This document shows positions 15,637 to 23,876 of a stretch of 64,000 nt of DNA, one piece after another. The notes beneath the pieces were generated by a model, which was not told the DNA's origin, ran no database searches, and saw only the letters and a program-made list of their open reading frames with translations. Numbering within the stretch: position 1 is the stretch's first letter; each line of letters begins with the position of its first letter. A program made the translations under genes and the position numbers. The stretch comes from Homoserinimonas sedimenticola. GTDB taxonomy: Bacteria > Actinomycetota > Actinomycetes > Actinomycetales > Microbacteriaceae. The stretch lies in contig NZ_JAPELL010000001.1 in NCBI RefSeq assembly GCF_026094475.1, forward strand, positions 1,078,326-1,142,325, in the 5' to 3' direction.

Positions 15637-16662
15637 ATGGGACATCTGCTCGCGCACATCGGACATCTTGAAATCACCACGCCCGACGTGGAGGCCTCGG
15701 TCGCATTCTACGAGGAGCACCTCGGACTGAAGACGATCGAGCGCAAGGACGGGAAGGCCTACCTCCGCTGCTGGGGTGACTACTACACGTACAGCCTCGT
15801 GATCAGCGAAGGCCCCGAGCCCTCCCTCGCCGTCATGGCGTGGCGCACGACGAGCGACGCAGCCCTCGACGAGGCCGTTGCCAACATTGAGGCGCAGGGC
15901 ATCCAGGGTGAGTGGCGCAACAACGAGCTGCACCACGGCCGCAGCTACCGCTTCACGGGGCCCTACGGCCACACGATGGAGATCTACTGGGAGCAGGAGC
16001 GTTATGTCGCCCCCGAGGGCGAGAAGTCGGTCTTCATCGACCGCCCGTCGCGCCGCAGCAACGTCGGCGCCTCGCCGCGATTCCTCGACCACGTCACGAT
16101 CGCCAGCTCCGACGTCCGCGGCTTCTGTGAGTGGTACAGCAAGACCTTCGGCTTCCGCATCATGGCCTACACGGTGCTCGACGACTTCCCCGTCACGGTG
16201 TTCGGCGTGCTCACGACGAACGAGAAGTCGCACGACCTCGGCGTTGTGCTCGACTCCGCGAAGGCCTCGGGCCGCGTGAACCACTACGCGTTCTGGGTCG
16301 ACACCCGCGAGGACCTCCTCAGCGTGGCCGACATCATGATGGAGCGCGGCACCGGCATCGAGTACGGCCCGAGCATCCACGGTGTCGGCGAGCAGAGCTT
16401 CCTCTACTTCCGCGACCCCAGCGGCATGCGCATCGAGGTCAACACGGGCGGGTACCGCAACTACGTGCCCGACTGGGAGCCCAACGACTGGAAGCCCAGC
16501 ACCGGCTCCAACAACCTCTACCGCAACGGCGCGATGCCGATGTCGATGACCGAGTCGTTCCCGCCCATCGAGGGTGCCGTCTCCGCGACGGAGGAGGGCG
16601 TCATCGAGGGCACCGAGGAGGAGCTCATCAAGAACCCCTACGCACAGCAGGGGCGCGGCTAG
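15637..16662 (+). CDS. Type I extradiol ring-cleavage dioxygenase (VOC fold, catechol 2,3-dioxygenase-like)
   Basis: 341 residues in two VOC domains. The second domain has the 2-His-1-carboxylate iron ligands His152 (RFLDHVTIAS), His216 (RVNHYAFW) and Glu267 (GMRIEVNTGGY). Active-site His199 (EKSHD), His249 and Tyr257 also match the family. The start follows AAGGAAGGT by 8 bases. The long tail after residue 270 (YVPDWEPNDWKP) recalls homoprotocatechuate 2,3-dioxygenases of Gram-positives. It would open a catecholic ring meta to the hydroxyls in the cytoplasm; the true substrate is unknown. A strong terminator follows the stop, so it is monocistronic. Confidence 0.9.
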   Translation: MGHLLAHIGHLEITTPDVEASVAFYEEHLGLKTIERKDGKAYLRCWGDYYTYSLVISEGPEPSLAVMAWRTTSDAALDEAVANIEAQGIQGEWRNNELHHGRSYRFTGPYGHTMEIYWEQERYVAPEGEKSVFIDRPSRRSNVGASPRFLDHVTIASSDVRGFCEWYSKTFGFRIMAYTVLDDFPVTVFGVLTTNEKSHDLGVVLDSAKASGRVNHYAFWVDTREDLLSVADIMMERGTGIEYGPSIHGVGEQSFLYFRDPSGMRIEVNTGGYRNYVPDWEPNDWKPSTGSNNLYRNGAMPMSMTESFPPIEGAVSATEEGVIEGTEEELIKNPYAQQGRG

Positions 16663-16682
16663 ACGCCGCCGCTGCAAGACCA

Positions 16683-16716
16683 GGGCCCGCCTCCCGGCAC
16701 GGAGGCGGGCCCTTTT
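16683..16716 (+). terminator. Rho-independent terminator after the dioxygenase
   Basis: A perfect 12-bp stem, GGGCCCGCCTCC at 16683-16694 and GGAGGCGGGCCC at 16701-16712, closes a 6-base loop and is followed by TTTT. It lies 20 bp after the dioxygenase stop. Confidence 0.92.
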
Positions 16717-16796
16717 GCGCGCGAGGGGACGGATGCCGCGGGGCACCTGCCCGGCGAAAGACCGGCCCGGCGGAGAACCGCCCCGCCGCACATCAC

Positions 16797-16856
16797 TGCG
16801 GTGTTTTCTGCTCAGCGCGGTGTTTTTAGATCGCGCGGTGAGCAGAAAACACCGCG
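16797..16856. repeat. Long imperfect inverted repeat, GCGGTGTTTTCTGCTCA type
   Basis: Arms at 16797-16819 and 16834-16856 match at 21 of 23 positions around a 14-base spacer. A third partial copy of the GCGGTGTTTT core sits at 16817 inside the structure, 19 bp after the first. It lies between the dioxygenase terminator and the end of the convergent FAH-family operon. It could fold as a terminator for the minus-strand operon, or be a dispersed repeat; no run of T residues follows either arm cleanly. Confidence 0.85.
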
Positions 16857-16902
16857 CTGTTGTATCTACCCGTCGTCGCCCGGTCGAGGGCGTCGGCGTG
16901 GG

Positions 16903-17871
16903 TCAGCGGGAGCGGGCGCGCGAGCGTTGGCGCGCCGCCGGGATGTGCGGCACCTCAACCGGCTCGCCCACGACGTTGCGGATCTCCCCGATACGCTCGA
17001 CGCGCATGATGACCTCGTCGCCGGGCTGGAGCGGGGGCAACTCGCTGCCACGGCCCCACAGTTCGGCGAGGCATCCGCGGCCCACCGTGCCGGAGCCGAG
17101 CACGTCACCGGGCACGACGCGCGAATTGCGCGACGCGTAGGCGACCAGTTCAGCGAAAGGCCATCCCATGTTGGAGAACAGGTCGCGACCCACCTCGACC
17201 CCGTTGACCTCGACGCTCATGACGATGGGGAGGAAGCCCTCGTCGTCGTGCAGCTCCTCGAACTCATCGGCCGTGACGATCCAGGGCCCGAGCGTGGTTG
17301 CGAAGTCCTTGCCCTTGCACGGCCCCAGGCGCACCTTCATCTCGCGCGCCTGCACATCGCGGGCTGACCAGTCGTTGAAGATCGTGTAGCCGAAGATGTG
17401 CGGATGCGCGCCCTCCGGCGAGAGGTTGCGGCCGTCGCTGCCCTCGACCCCGCCTATGACGGCGCCGAGCTCCAGCTCGAAGTCGAGCCGCTGCGAGAGC
17501 GGGGGCGTGACGGTCTCCCCCGTCGCCGTGATCATGTGGGGGTTGGTGAAGTAGAACGTCGGGTACTCGTACCACTCGGGCACGACGCCCTCCGAGTTGT
17601 CAACCGACTTCACGACGCCCTCGACGTGCTCCTCGAAGGCGACGAAGTCGCGCACGGTTACCGGGTCGAGGGGCGCGCGCAGCGTCACCTCGGCGAGAGG
17701 GAGCGCGCCGAGTCGCGCCTCGGCCGTTCGCGCCCCAAGTTCGAGCGCTGCGGCGAGACCGCCGGCCAGCACTTCCGACACCCGTGTGCCGTCGAGGAAG
17801 GGAATGACGCTCCCATCGACGACGATCCCCTCGTGATCGCCGGTGTCACCTGTCCAGCGTGCGATGCGCAT
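16903..17871 (-). CDS. Fumarylacetoacetate hydrolase (FAH)-family protein
   Basis: 322 residues with an N-terminal lid-like domain and the FAH catalytic core from about residue 75. Metal-binding acidic positions appear in LDFELELGAVIG (near residue 130) and in FNDWSARDVQAREM, as in 2-oxo-diacid hydrolases and decarboxylases of this fold. The C-terminal part (GSGTVGRGCLAELWGR, LQPGDEVIMRVERIG) is canonical. It is the last gene of a minus-strand operon and probably hydrolyses, hydrates or decarboxylates the ring-fission product (inference). The basic tail is rich in Arg. Confidence 0.88.
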   Translation of the reverse strand: MRIARWTGDTGDHEGIVVDGSVIPFLDGTRVSEVLAGGLAAALELGARTAEARLGALPLAEVTLRAPLDPVTVRDFVAFEEHVEGVVKSVDNSEGVVPEWYEYPTFYFTNPHMITATGETVTPPLSQRLDFELELGAVIGGVEGSDGRNLSPEGAHPHIFGYTIFNDWSARDVQAREMKVRLGPCKGKDFATTLGPWIVTADEFEELHDDEGFLPIVMSVEVNGVEVGRDLFSNMGWPFAELVAYASRNSRVVPGDVLGSGTVGRGCLAELWGRGSELPPLQPGDEVIMRVERIGEIRNVVGEPVEVPHIPAARQRSRARSR

Positions 17872-17884
17872 TCGTCACTCGGCC

Positions 17885-19024
17885 TTAGGGAGCCGGGATC
17901 ACGGTCTCAGCGACCGAACGCATGAGGCCCGGCACGTCGGCGTCGCGGTTGTGCTCCAGCTGCCACTTGCCGAGCTGCACGGAAGCCTCGACGATCTTCG
18001 TTGCGCGCGGAATACGCCGCTCGTGGAACTCGTCCCACATCGCCTGGCTCACGGTGTCGTGCTTCGTAAGCACGTCGGCGAGCACGAGGCCATCCTCCGC
18101 GCCCTGCGCCGCGCCCTGCGCGACGGTGGGCGGGCAGCTGTGAGCGGCGTCGCCGATGATGACGACGCGGCCGCGGTTCCACGGCTCCTCGACGAGGTGC
18201 GCCGTGAAGGCCGTGTAGTTGACGTGGCTCGCGTTCTCAGGGGTGAGCTCCTGCACGATCTCCTTCCAGGGGCCGCCGTACTGCGCGGCGATGCCGCGCA
18301 TGACCTCGACGCCCTCCTGCGGGGAGAGCCCGAAGCGGTCCGTGTAGTCCTCGACGACGTAGGCGTACATCATGTCCTCGCTCGTCGGGCAGTACCCGGC
18401 GATGTAGACGGGACCACCGTAGATGAGGTCGGTGTTCGTGACATCCGCAGGCTTCTTGACAAAGGCGCGCCAGATGCCCATACCCGTGCGCTCGGGTTTC
18501 GTCTCGATGCCCATGAGAGCACGGATGCCGCTATTGAGGCCGTCTGCGCCGACAAGCAGGTCGTAGCGGGCGGTGGAGCCATCGCCGAGCGTCACATCGA
18601 CGCCCTCGTCGTCGCTCGTGAAGGATGCGACAGTGGTGCCGAAGTGGACATTCGCGCCGACCTCCTGTGCACGCTCGATGAGGAACTTCGCAAGATCCGG
18701 CCGGTACATGCCCACGGTCGCCGGGTAGTCGGGGCCGCCCATGGGAGCGTCGGGAATCTGGGCGACGATCGGCGCCTCGGGACCGGGAGCCCTAATGCCG
18801 AGCACATTGAAGGCGTAGCCGGACTCCTTGACCTTCTCCCAGATGCCGAGGCGGTCGAAAACGCGGAGAGCGTTGCCCTGAAGGGTGATGCCGGAACCGA
18901 GCGCGGAGATGTCGTCCTTGCTCTCGAAGAGGTCGACATGCACGCCCTGCTCGGCGAGGAGGATGGCGGCCGTCGCGCCGGCGACGCCACCTCCCGCGAT
19001 GGCGACTCGAGTAACTGCGGTCAT
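17885..19024 (-). CDS. FAD-dependent aromatic monooxygenase (salicylate/3-hydroxybenzoate hydroxylase-like)
   Basis: 379 residues of the class A flavoprotein hydroxylase fold. FAD motif AGGGVAGATAAILLAEQG starts at residue 9, the DG motif is LLVGADGLNSGIRALMG near 155, and GRVVIIGDAAHSCPPTVAQG near 285 binds the FAD pyrophosphate and ribityl. These enzymes hydroxylate a phenolic ring with NAD(P)H and oxygen, producing the catechol or hydroquinone that a dioxygenase opens. It lies 13 bp upstream of the FAH gene in the same operon, consistent with an earlier pathway step. The exact phenol is not predictable. Confidence 0.88.
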   Translation of the reverse strand: MTAVTRVAIAGGGVAGATAAILLAEQGVHVDLFESKDDISALGSGITLQGNALRVFDRLGIWEKVKESGYAFNVLGIRAPGPEAPIVAQIPDAPMGGPDYPATVGMYRPDLAKFLIERAQEVGANVHFGTTVASFTSDDEGVDVTLGDGSTARYDLLVGADGLNSGIRALMGIETKPERTGMGIWRAFVKKPADVTNTDLIYGGPVYIAGYCPTSEDMMYAYVVEDYTDRFGLSPQEGVEVMRGIAAQYGGPWKEIVQELTPENASHVNYTAFTAHLVEEPWNRGRVVIIGDAAHSCPPTVAQGAAQGAEDGLVLADVLTKHDTVSQAMWDEFHERRIPRATKIVEASVQLGKWQLEHNRDADVPGLMRSVAETVIPAP

Positions 19025-19037
19025 GGCTGTGGCCTTT

Positions 19038-20009
19038 CTATTTGAATGCGAGCGGGTTCACCGGTGAACCCACGGCGCCGGTGATGGGCAGCGGCGGAGC
19101 CGCAAGGAAGAACTCGTAGCGCCCGTCGGCGGCGCAGTCGTCGGCGAGGGCCTCAAGATCCCACATCTCGCCGATCGTGAGACCCAGGTGGGGGATCACG
19201 ACCTGGTGGAGGGGCTGGAAGGCGGGCACGTCGAACTCGTTGGGTCGCACCTCGAAGCCCCAGGTGTCTGTTGCGATCGCAGCGATCTCGGTGCCGTGAA
19301 GCCATTCGGCCGTCGTGAGGGAGAGGCCCGCGGAGGGGCCGCCCGCGTACTCGCCCCAGCCCTCGCGCTTGGCACGCGCAAGCCGGCCGGTGCGCACGAG
19401 CACGAAGTCACCGCGGCCGACGCTCGCGCCCTGGGCCTCCGCCGTCGCCGTCAGGTGCTCGGCGGTGATGGCAAAGCCGTCCTCGAGCTCGCCGCCGGGC
19501 CCAGCGAGGTGCCGCGCGACGTCGAGAAGCACGCCGCGCCCGGCGAGGCGATCAGCCATGTGCTGGATGCCCGTGACGAGGTCACCGTCGCTTGTGACGA
19601 CCTCCTCGGCCTTACGCCCGTTCCACGCCATCCCGTGGTCGAAGATGTGGCCGAGGCCGTCCCACTGGGTTGAACACTGCAGGGGCATTGCGATGACGTC
19701 GTCGGCGCCCCCGATGCCGTGGGGAAAGCCCTGATTGCCGAGGGCCGCATCCGTGCCCGTGTCGAGCATCGTGTGCACGGGGTTCGTGCGGCGACGCCAG
19801 CCCTTCTGCGGGCCGTCCATGTCGAAGCTCTGAGAGAGGGAGAAGGTGACGCCGCGCCGGATGAGGCCCGCGGCATCCGCCCGCATCGCGTCATCGACGA
19901 AGTTGACCGTGCCCAGCACGTCGTCCTCGCCCCAGCGCCCCACGTTGGAGTGGGCTGCGACAATGCGCGCGATCGTGCCCTCGGGGTCGTTGCGGTCGAC
20001 GTTGATCAT
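19038..20009 (-). CDS. Cyclase-family (kynurenine formamidase-like) metal hydrolase
   Basis: 323 residues from ATG 20009, preceded by GGGGTG with 7-base spacing; the frame runs upstream through a hairpin, so a longer start is unlikely. The cyclase-fold metal region is clear: MPLQCSTQWDGLGHIFDHG near residue 108 contains the conserved Gln, Asp and His pattern, and HQVVIPHLGLTIGE is near 275. Members hydrolyse formamides, lactones or cyclic ketones with a divalent metal. Here it probably opens a lactone or imide intermediate of the aromatic pathway (inference). The gap to the FAD monooxygenase is 13 bp. Confidence 0.86.
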   Translation of the reverse strand: MINVDRNDPEGTIARIVAAHSNVGRWGEDDVLGTVNFVDDAMRADAAGLIRRGVTFSLSQSFDMDGPQKGWRRRTNPVHTMLDTGTDAALGNQGFPHGIGGADDVIAMPLQCSTQWDGLGHIFDHGMAWNGRKAEEVVTSDGDLVTGIQHMADRLAGRGVLLDVARHLAGPGGELEDGFAITAEHLTATAEAQGASVGRGDFVLVRTGRLARAKREGWGEYAGGPSAGLSLTTAEWLHGTEIAAIATDTWGFEVRPNEFDVPAFQPLHQVVIPHLGLTIGEMWDLEALADDCAADGRYEFFLAAPPLPITGAVGSPVNPLAFK

Positions 20010-20087
20010 GCTGTGGCACCCCATCTCATCTGCCTTACGACGCTGTGCAGACGATCCCATCCTGACGGATGCGGGGCTATCAGCAAA

Positions 20088-20112
20088 GATGGGGTTCGTG
20101 ATGAACCCCATC
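20088..20112 (-). terminator. Perfect 10-bp hairpin between CoA-transferase and cyclase genes
   Basis: GATGGGGTTC at 20088-20097 and GAACCCCATC at 20103-20112 pair perfectly around a 5-base loop. On the minus strand the hairpin is followed by TTT. It begins 8 bp after the CoA-transferase B stop and ends about 78 bp before the cyclase start. It may end or attenuate the first part of the operon, or act as an operator. Confidence 0.6.
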
Positions 20113-20120
20113 ACCGCTGT

Positions 20121-20780
20121 TTATGAAGCGAGCATGACGCGCGGCTCCTGGGGAACCGAGAGCGGAGCATCCGTCGCGGCGACGACGTCCTCGACACTCA
20201 CGCCGGGAGCGAGCTCGCGCAGCACGAGGCCCTCCTCCGTCACGTCGATGACGGCGAGGTCCGTGATGATGCGGTTGACCGAACCCTTACCCGTGAGCGG
20301 CAGGGTGCAGTCGCGCACGACCTTGGCGCTGCCGTCCTTCGCCACATGCTCCATGAGCACGATGACGCGGTCGGCGCCGTTGACAAGGTCCATCGCGCCG
20401 CCCATGCCCTTGACCATCTTGCCGGGCACTGCCCAGTTGGCGATGTCGCCCTTCTCGGAGACCTGCATGGCACCGAGCACAGCGGAGGCGATGGCGCCGC
20501 CACGGATCATTGCGAAGCTCTGGGCGGAATCGAAGAAGGATGCGCCGGGAAGAGTCGTCACCGTCTCCTTGCCCGCGTTGATGAGCTTCGGGTCCTCCTC
20601 GCCGCGCCACGGGTACGGGCCGACGCCGAGGATGCCGTTCTCCGAGTGGAGCACGATCGTCTTGTCGGCGGGAATGTGGTTCGGGATCATCGTCGGGAGC
20701 CCGATGCCGAGGTTGACGTACGAGCCATCGGCGAGCTCCTGCGCGGCGCGTGCCGCCATCTGGTCACGAGTCAGGGCCAT
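20121..20780 (-). CDS. 3-oxoacid CoA-transferase, subunit B
   Basis: 219 residues from ATG 20780. The start [30 protein letters not shown] and the catalytic-glutamate region [14 protein letters not shown] (near residue 50) are diagnostic of the B subunit of succinyl-CoA:3-ketoacid transferases (PcaJ, ScoB, AtoA). The downstream [20 protein letters not shown] is also typical. One base separates its start from the stop of subunit A, so the two are translationally coupled. In this context it probably activates the ring-cleavage-derived keto acid with succinyl-CoA (inference). Confidence 0.93.
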   Translation of the reverse strand: MALTRDQMAARAAQELADGSYVNLGIGLPTMIPNHIPADKTIVLHSENGILGVGPYPWRGEEDPKLINAGKETVTTLPGASFFDSAQSFAMIRGGAIASAVLGAMQVSEKGDIANWAVPGKMVKGMGGAMDLVNGADRVIVLMEHVAKDGSAKVVRDCTLPLTGKGSVNRIITDLAVIDVTEEGLVLRELAPGVSVEDVVAATDAPLSVPQEPRVMLAS

Positions 20781-20781
20781 T

Positions 20782-21564
20782 TCAGTTCTCCTCCTGGCGG
20801 TCGCGCACGGTGACCTTCTCGATGGGCAGGTCGTTCGCCTGCTCGGGGGTGAGCGGCACCACAAGGTCCACGAAGATGCCGGAGAGGTGCACGTCATCGG
20901 GGTCGATGTCACCCGGCTCGACGAGCTCATCGACCTCGGCGATCGTGAAGCGGCCCGACATCGCGGCGAGCGGGTTGAAGTTGCGGGTCGACTTCTCGAA
21001 GACGAGATTGCCGTGCCGGTCGCCCTTGGCGGCGCGCACGAGAGCGAAGTCGGTGCGGATGCCCTGCTCGAGCACATACTCCCGCTCGGTGCCGAGCGAA
21101 TCGAGCATCCGGGTCTCCTTGGGGGGTGACTTCTTGATGACGTTGCCCTCGCTGTCATAGAGCCAGGGCAGGCCTCCCTCGGAGACGGCCGTGCCGACTC
21201 CCGTCGCCGTGAAGAAGGCGGGAATGCCCGCGCCGCCCGCACGCAGCCGCTCGGCGAGCGTGCCCTGCGGCGTCAACTCGACCTCGATCTCGCCGCTCAG
21301 ATACTGGCGGCCGAACTCCTTGTTCTCGCCAATGTAGGAGGCGATTACGCGGCGGATGCGCTTGTTGCTGAGCAGCTCGCCAAGGCCCCAGCCATCAACG
21401 CCGCAGTTGTTGGAGACGACCTCGAGGCCGCCGGTGCCCTGGTCGCGCAGTGCCGTGATGAGAGCCATGGGTACTCCGCTGAGTCCAAAGCCACCCACGG
21501 CGAGCGAGGAGCCCTCCGTGATGCGGGAAACGGCCTCCGCTGCGGAGGCGCAGGTCTTGTCCAT
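20782..21564 (-). CDS. 3-oxoacid CoA-transferase, subunit A
   Basis: 260 residues from ATG 21564, with AAAGGA 10 bases upstream; earlier in-frame ATGs lie in sequence unlike the family. The N-terminal [21 protein letters not shown] and [22 protein letters not shown] are hallmark subunit A (PcaI/ScoA) motifs, with [16 protein letters not shown] in the middle and [20 protein letters not shown] near residue 190. It forms a heterotetramer with subunit B. It is first in the five-gene catabolic operon, unless transcription enters from the nicotinamidase 86 bp upstream. Confidence 0.93.
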   Translation of the reverse strand: MDKTCASAAEAVSRITEGSSLAVGGFGLSGVPMALITALRDQGTGGLEVVSNNCGVDGWGLGELLSNKRIRRVIASYIGENKEFGRQYLSGEIEVELTPQGTLAERLRAGGAGIPAFFTATGVGTAVSEGGLPWLYDSEGNVIKKSPPKETRMLDSLGTEREYVLEQGIRTDFALVRAAKGDRHGNLVFEKSTRNFNPLAAMSGRFTIAEVDELVEPGDIDPDDVHLSGIFVDLVVPLTPEQANDLPIEKVTVRDRQEEN

Positions 21565-21650
21565 CGGTCGTGGATCCTTTCCGACGCCATCGTCGACGTC
21601 TGTGAAGCGTGGGTGGAACTCGGCCACCGAAACTCGGTGGTGCGGCCGGG

Positions 21651-22229
21651 TCAGGAAGCGCGCACCTCGACTCCCAGCTGCTCGAGGGCGGCCAGTGCTG
21701 CCGCGCTCGACTCGGGGGCGACGCCGGCGACAAGATCCGTGAGCACGCGCACACGCAACCCTGCCCCGACCGCGTCCTTCGCCGAAGCGAGCACGCAGTA
21801 GTCGGTTGCGATGCCCACGACGTCGACCTCGGTCACGTCACGGGCGGCGAGCGCCTCGGGCACCGTCTCGCCCGCATCCGTCGTCCCCTCGAAGATCGAG
21901 TAGGCCGGCACTCCCTGCCCCTTGCGCACGTGCACGGTGACCGGTGTCGTGTCGAGCTGCGGGTGGTACTCAGCACCCCGCGTATCGGCCACGCAGTGAA
22001 CCGGCCAGGTCGTCACGAAGTCGGGCGAAGCATCCGTCGCAAAGTGGCCGCCGTTGTCGCCGGCGGCGTCATGCCAATCGCGCGAGGCGAATACCTCGTC
22101 GTAGCGCCCGGGATTCTCGGCGAGGTGATGCGAGATGCCGGCAGCGACGGCGGCACCGCCCTCGACGCCGAGCGCCCCACCCTCGGTGAAGTCGTTCTGC
22201 ACGTCGATAATGAACAGTGCGCGAGCCAT
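21651..22229 (-). CDS. pncA: Nicotinamidase (isochorismatase-like hydrolase)
   Basis: 192 residues. The catalytic triad of nicotinamidases is visible: Asp in FIIDVQNDFTEGG (residue 9), Lys in VHVRKGQG (near 110) and Cys in GIATDYCVLASAKDA (near 146). SRDWH and the later His residues would bind the metal. The enzyme converts nicotinamide to nicotinate for NAD salvage. It is the first minus-strand gene before the CoA-transferase operon; a link to pyridine or amide degradation is possible, but the sequence is closer to salvage PncA than to maleamate amidohydrolases (judgement by eye). Confidence 0.87.
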   Translation of the reverse strand: MARALFIIDVQNDFTEGGALGVEGGAAVAAGISHHLAENPGRYDEVFASRDWHDAAGDNGGHFATDASPDFVTTWPVHCVADTRGAEYHPQLDTTPVTVHVRKGQGVPAYSIFEGTTDAGETVPEALAARDVTEVDVVGIATDYCVLASAKDAVGAGLRVRVLTDLVAGVAPESSAAALAALEQLGVEVRAS

Positions 22230-22253
22230 GACACCATCCTATTGGGAGCGGAC

Positions 22254-23855
22254 TCAGCCTCCCGACGGCGCCTTGCCTGCCGCGAGGTTGTCGCCGCAGG
22301 CGTGGGCGGCAACGACGAAAGACTCCAGGGCGAGACCCGTCGCGCTCGTGACATCCCCTATCGACTGCAGCGAGAGCGCGAGGATGGTGCCGTCGGCGGC
22401 CGTCAGCAGGCCACCGAGCGACGTCGCCGACTCCCCCGCAGCACCGATCCCGCCGAAAACGGAGTGCACCGTCGCGAAATCGCCGCTGAAGCGGTGCAGG
22501 AGCGGACCCGAGACGCCCGCGACCGGGAGCCCCAGGTGGATGTAGCGCAGCGTGGCATCCCCGCTGACCGCGACCGAGAGAAGCCGAGCGACGTACTCGG
22601 GGGCGACCGCCGAGGCGGGGTTGAGGCCCGAGCCGTCGGCCGCGACGATGCCCGATGCGGGAATGCCGTACTGACTGAGCACCGACTCATACAGCTGCTG
22701 GAGGGATGCCGCGGAGCCGTCGTTGCCGACGCGCGCCGACGAGAGCCGCGCCAGCATGTCGGCGAGCGTGTGGTCATTCAGATGAAGCATCTGCTGCACG
22801 AGCACCGAGACGGGCTGCGAGTAGACCTCGGCCAGGAGGGGCCGATCGGTGATGGCTGACCCCTGAGTGACGCGCGGCGCTGAGGGCAGGTCTAGGGCCG
22901 TGACGAATGCCGCCGTCGCGGCGCCCGCAGGATCCTCGCTGCGCGGACTCGTCACGAGGGTCGCGTCCTGGCGATCCCCATCGACCATGAGCGGAACGAT
23001 CCGCGCCTGCGTCCCCGTTGTTCGCTCCTCGGCGGGCCATGCCGGGTCCCAGGCGTCGCTGGCGCCCCACAGGCGCGTGTCCACGACGACCTCCGTGATC
23101 TCCCAGTCGGGCCCCGAGTCGCCGCGAGCGAAGGGGTTCCAGAACCACGCATCATCCGTGTCGTCGCCGTCGTCGCTGCGCCGGGCGCCATCATCGTCGT
23201 CGTCGCCGGACTCGCCCGGGTAGAGCCGGTCGAGGGATGCCTTCGTCTGGGCGGCGAGGTCGCTCAGCTTGGGAGCGCCGGGATACACGCTCTCGGCCCC
23301 GGCAGGCACGGCGCTCAGCGTCGCATCGCCGCCGGCCTGGAGGACGATCGTTCCGGCGACGCTGCCCTCGTATACGCGGGTCGGGATGCGCGTCTCGGGC
23401 CCCAGCACGTGCAGGGCCACGGCGGCGGTCATGAGCTTGTGCAGGCTCAGCGCCGACACCGGCTTGTCTGCACCGCCACGGGCGTAGAGCTGCTCCCCCG
23501 TCGCGACATTGACGACCGATGCCGAGAGCTCCGCGAAGGCCGGATCGCTCGCGTCGACGACGCAGCTGCGCGCACGGGCAGGCGCGGCCGCCACCTCGGG
23601 CACGATACGGGGCTCCAGCTCCTCGGCGGTAGCGGCCGTGACGGATGCCACCGGCCCCCGACTGGCCGAAGCCCCCGCCGCCACGGCCCCCGCCCCCAGT
23701 GCGGCGACGACGAGCACGGCGCCAGCGACGAGTACGGCACGGGGACGCGAAACGAGCCATTCGGAGACGCGCGAGCGGGCAGAACCCGTCGCATCGGCCC
23801 CGCCGGGCTGCGAGGGGGTCTCCTGCGAATTCACCCGCTCATAGTAGTGGGCCAC
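22254..23855 (-). CDS. D-alanyl-D-alanine carboxypeptidase/endopeptidase (PBP4, DacB-like) with degraded motifs
   Basis: 533 residues. A cytoplasmic, Ser/Arg-rich N-terminus leads into a membrane anchor (residues 40-63), then the PBP4 domain. The active-site SxxK is present as Ser137-Leu-His-Lys140 in PVSALSLHKLMTA. However, the SxN motif reads NDH in HLNDHTLADMLARL, and no KTG is found where VHSVFGGIGAAGESATSLGG occurs. An acidic stretch (GESGDDDDDGARRSDDGDD) sits mid-protein. PBP4 trims peptidoglycan cross-links outside the membrane; with two of three motifs altered this copy may be inactive or may bind rather than cut. Confidence 0.85.
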   Translation of the reverse strand: MAHYYERVNSQETPSQPGGADATGSARSRVSEWLVSRPRAVLVAGAVLVVAALGAGAVAAGASASRGPVASVTAATAEELEPRIVPEVAAAPARARSCVVDASDPAFAELSASVVNVATGEQLYARGGADKPVSALSLHKLMTAAVALHVLGPETRIPTRVYEGSVAGTIVLQAGGDATLSAVPAGAESVYPGAPKLSDLAAQTKASLDRLYPGESGDDDDDGARRSDDGDDTDDAWFWNPFARGDSGPDWEITEVVVDTRLWGASDAWDPAWPAEERTTGTQARIVPLMVDGDRQDATLVTSPRSEDPAGAATAAFVTALDLPSAPRVTQGSAITDRPLLAEVYSQPVSVLVQQMLHLNDHTLADMLARLSSARVGNDGSAASLQQLYESVLSQYGIPASGIVAADGSGLNPASAVAPEYVARLLSVAVSGDATLRYIHLGLPVAGVSGPLLHRFSGDFATVHSVFGGIGAAGESATSLGGLLTAADGTILALSLQSIGDVTSATGLALESFVVAAHACGDNLAAGKAPSGG

Positions 23856-23876
23856 CTCCGCTGAGCGTGAACGGAT

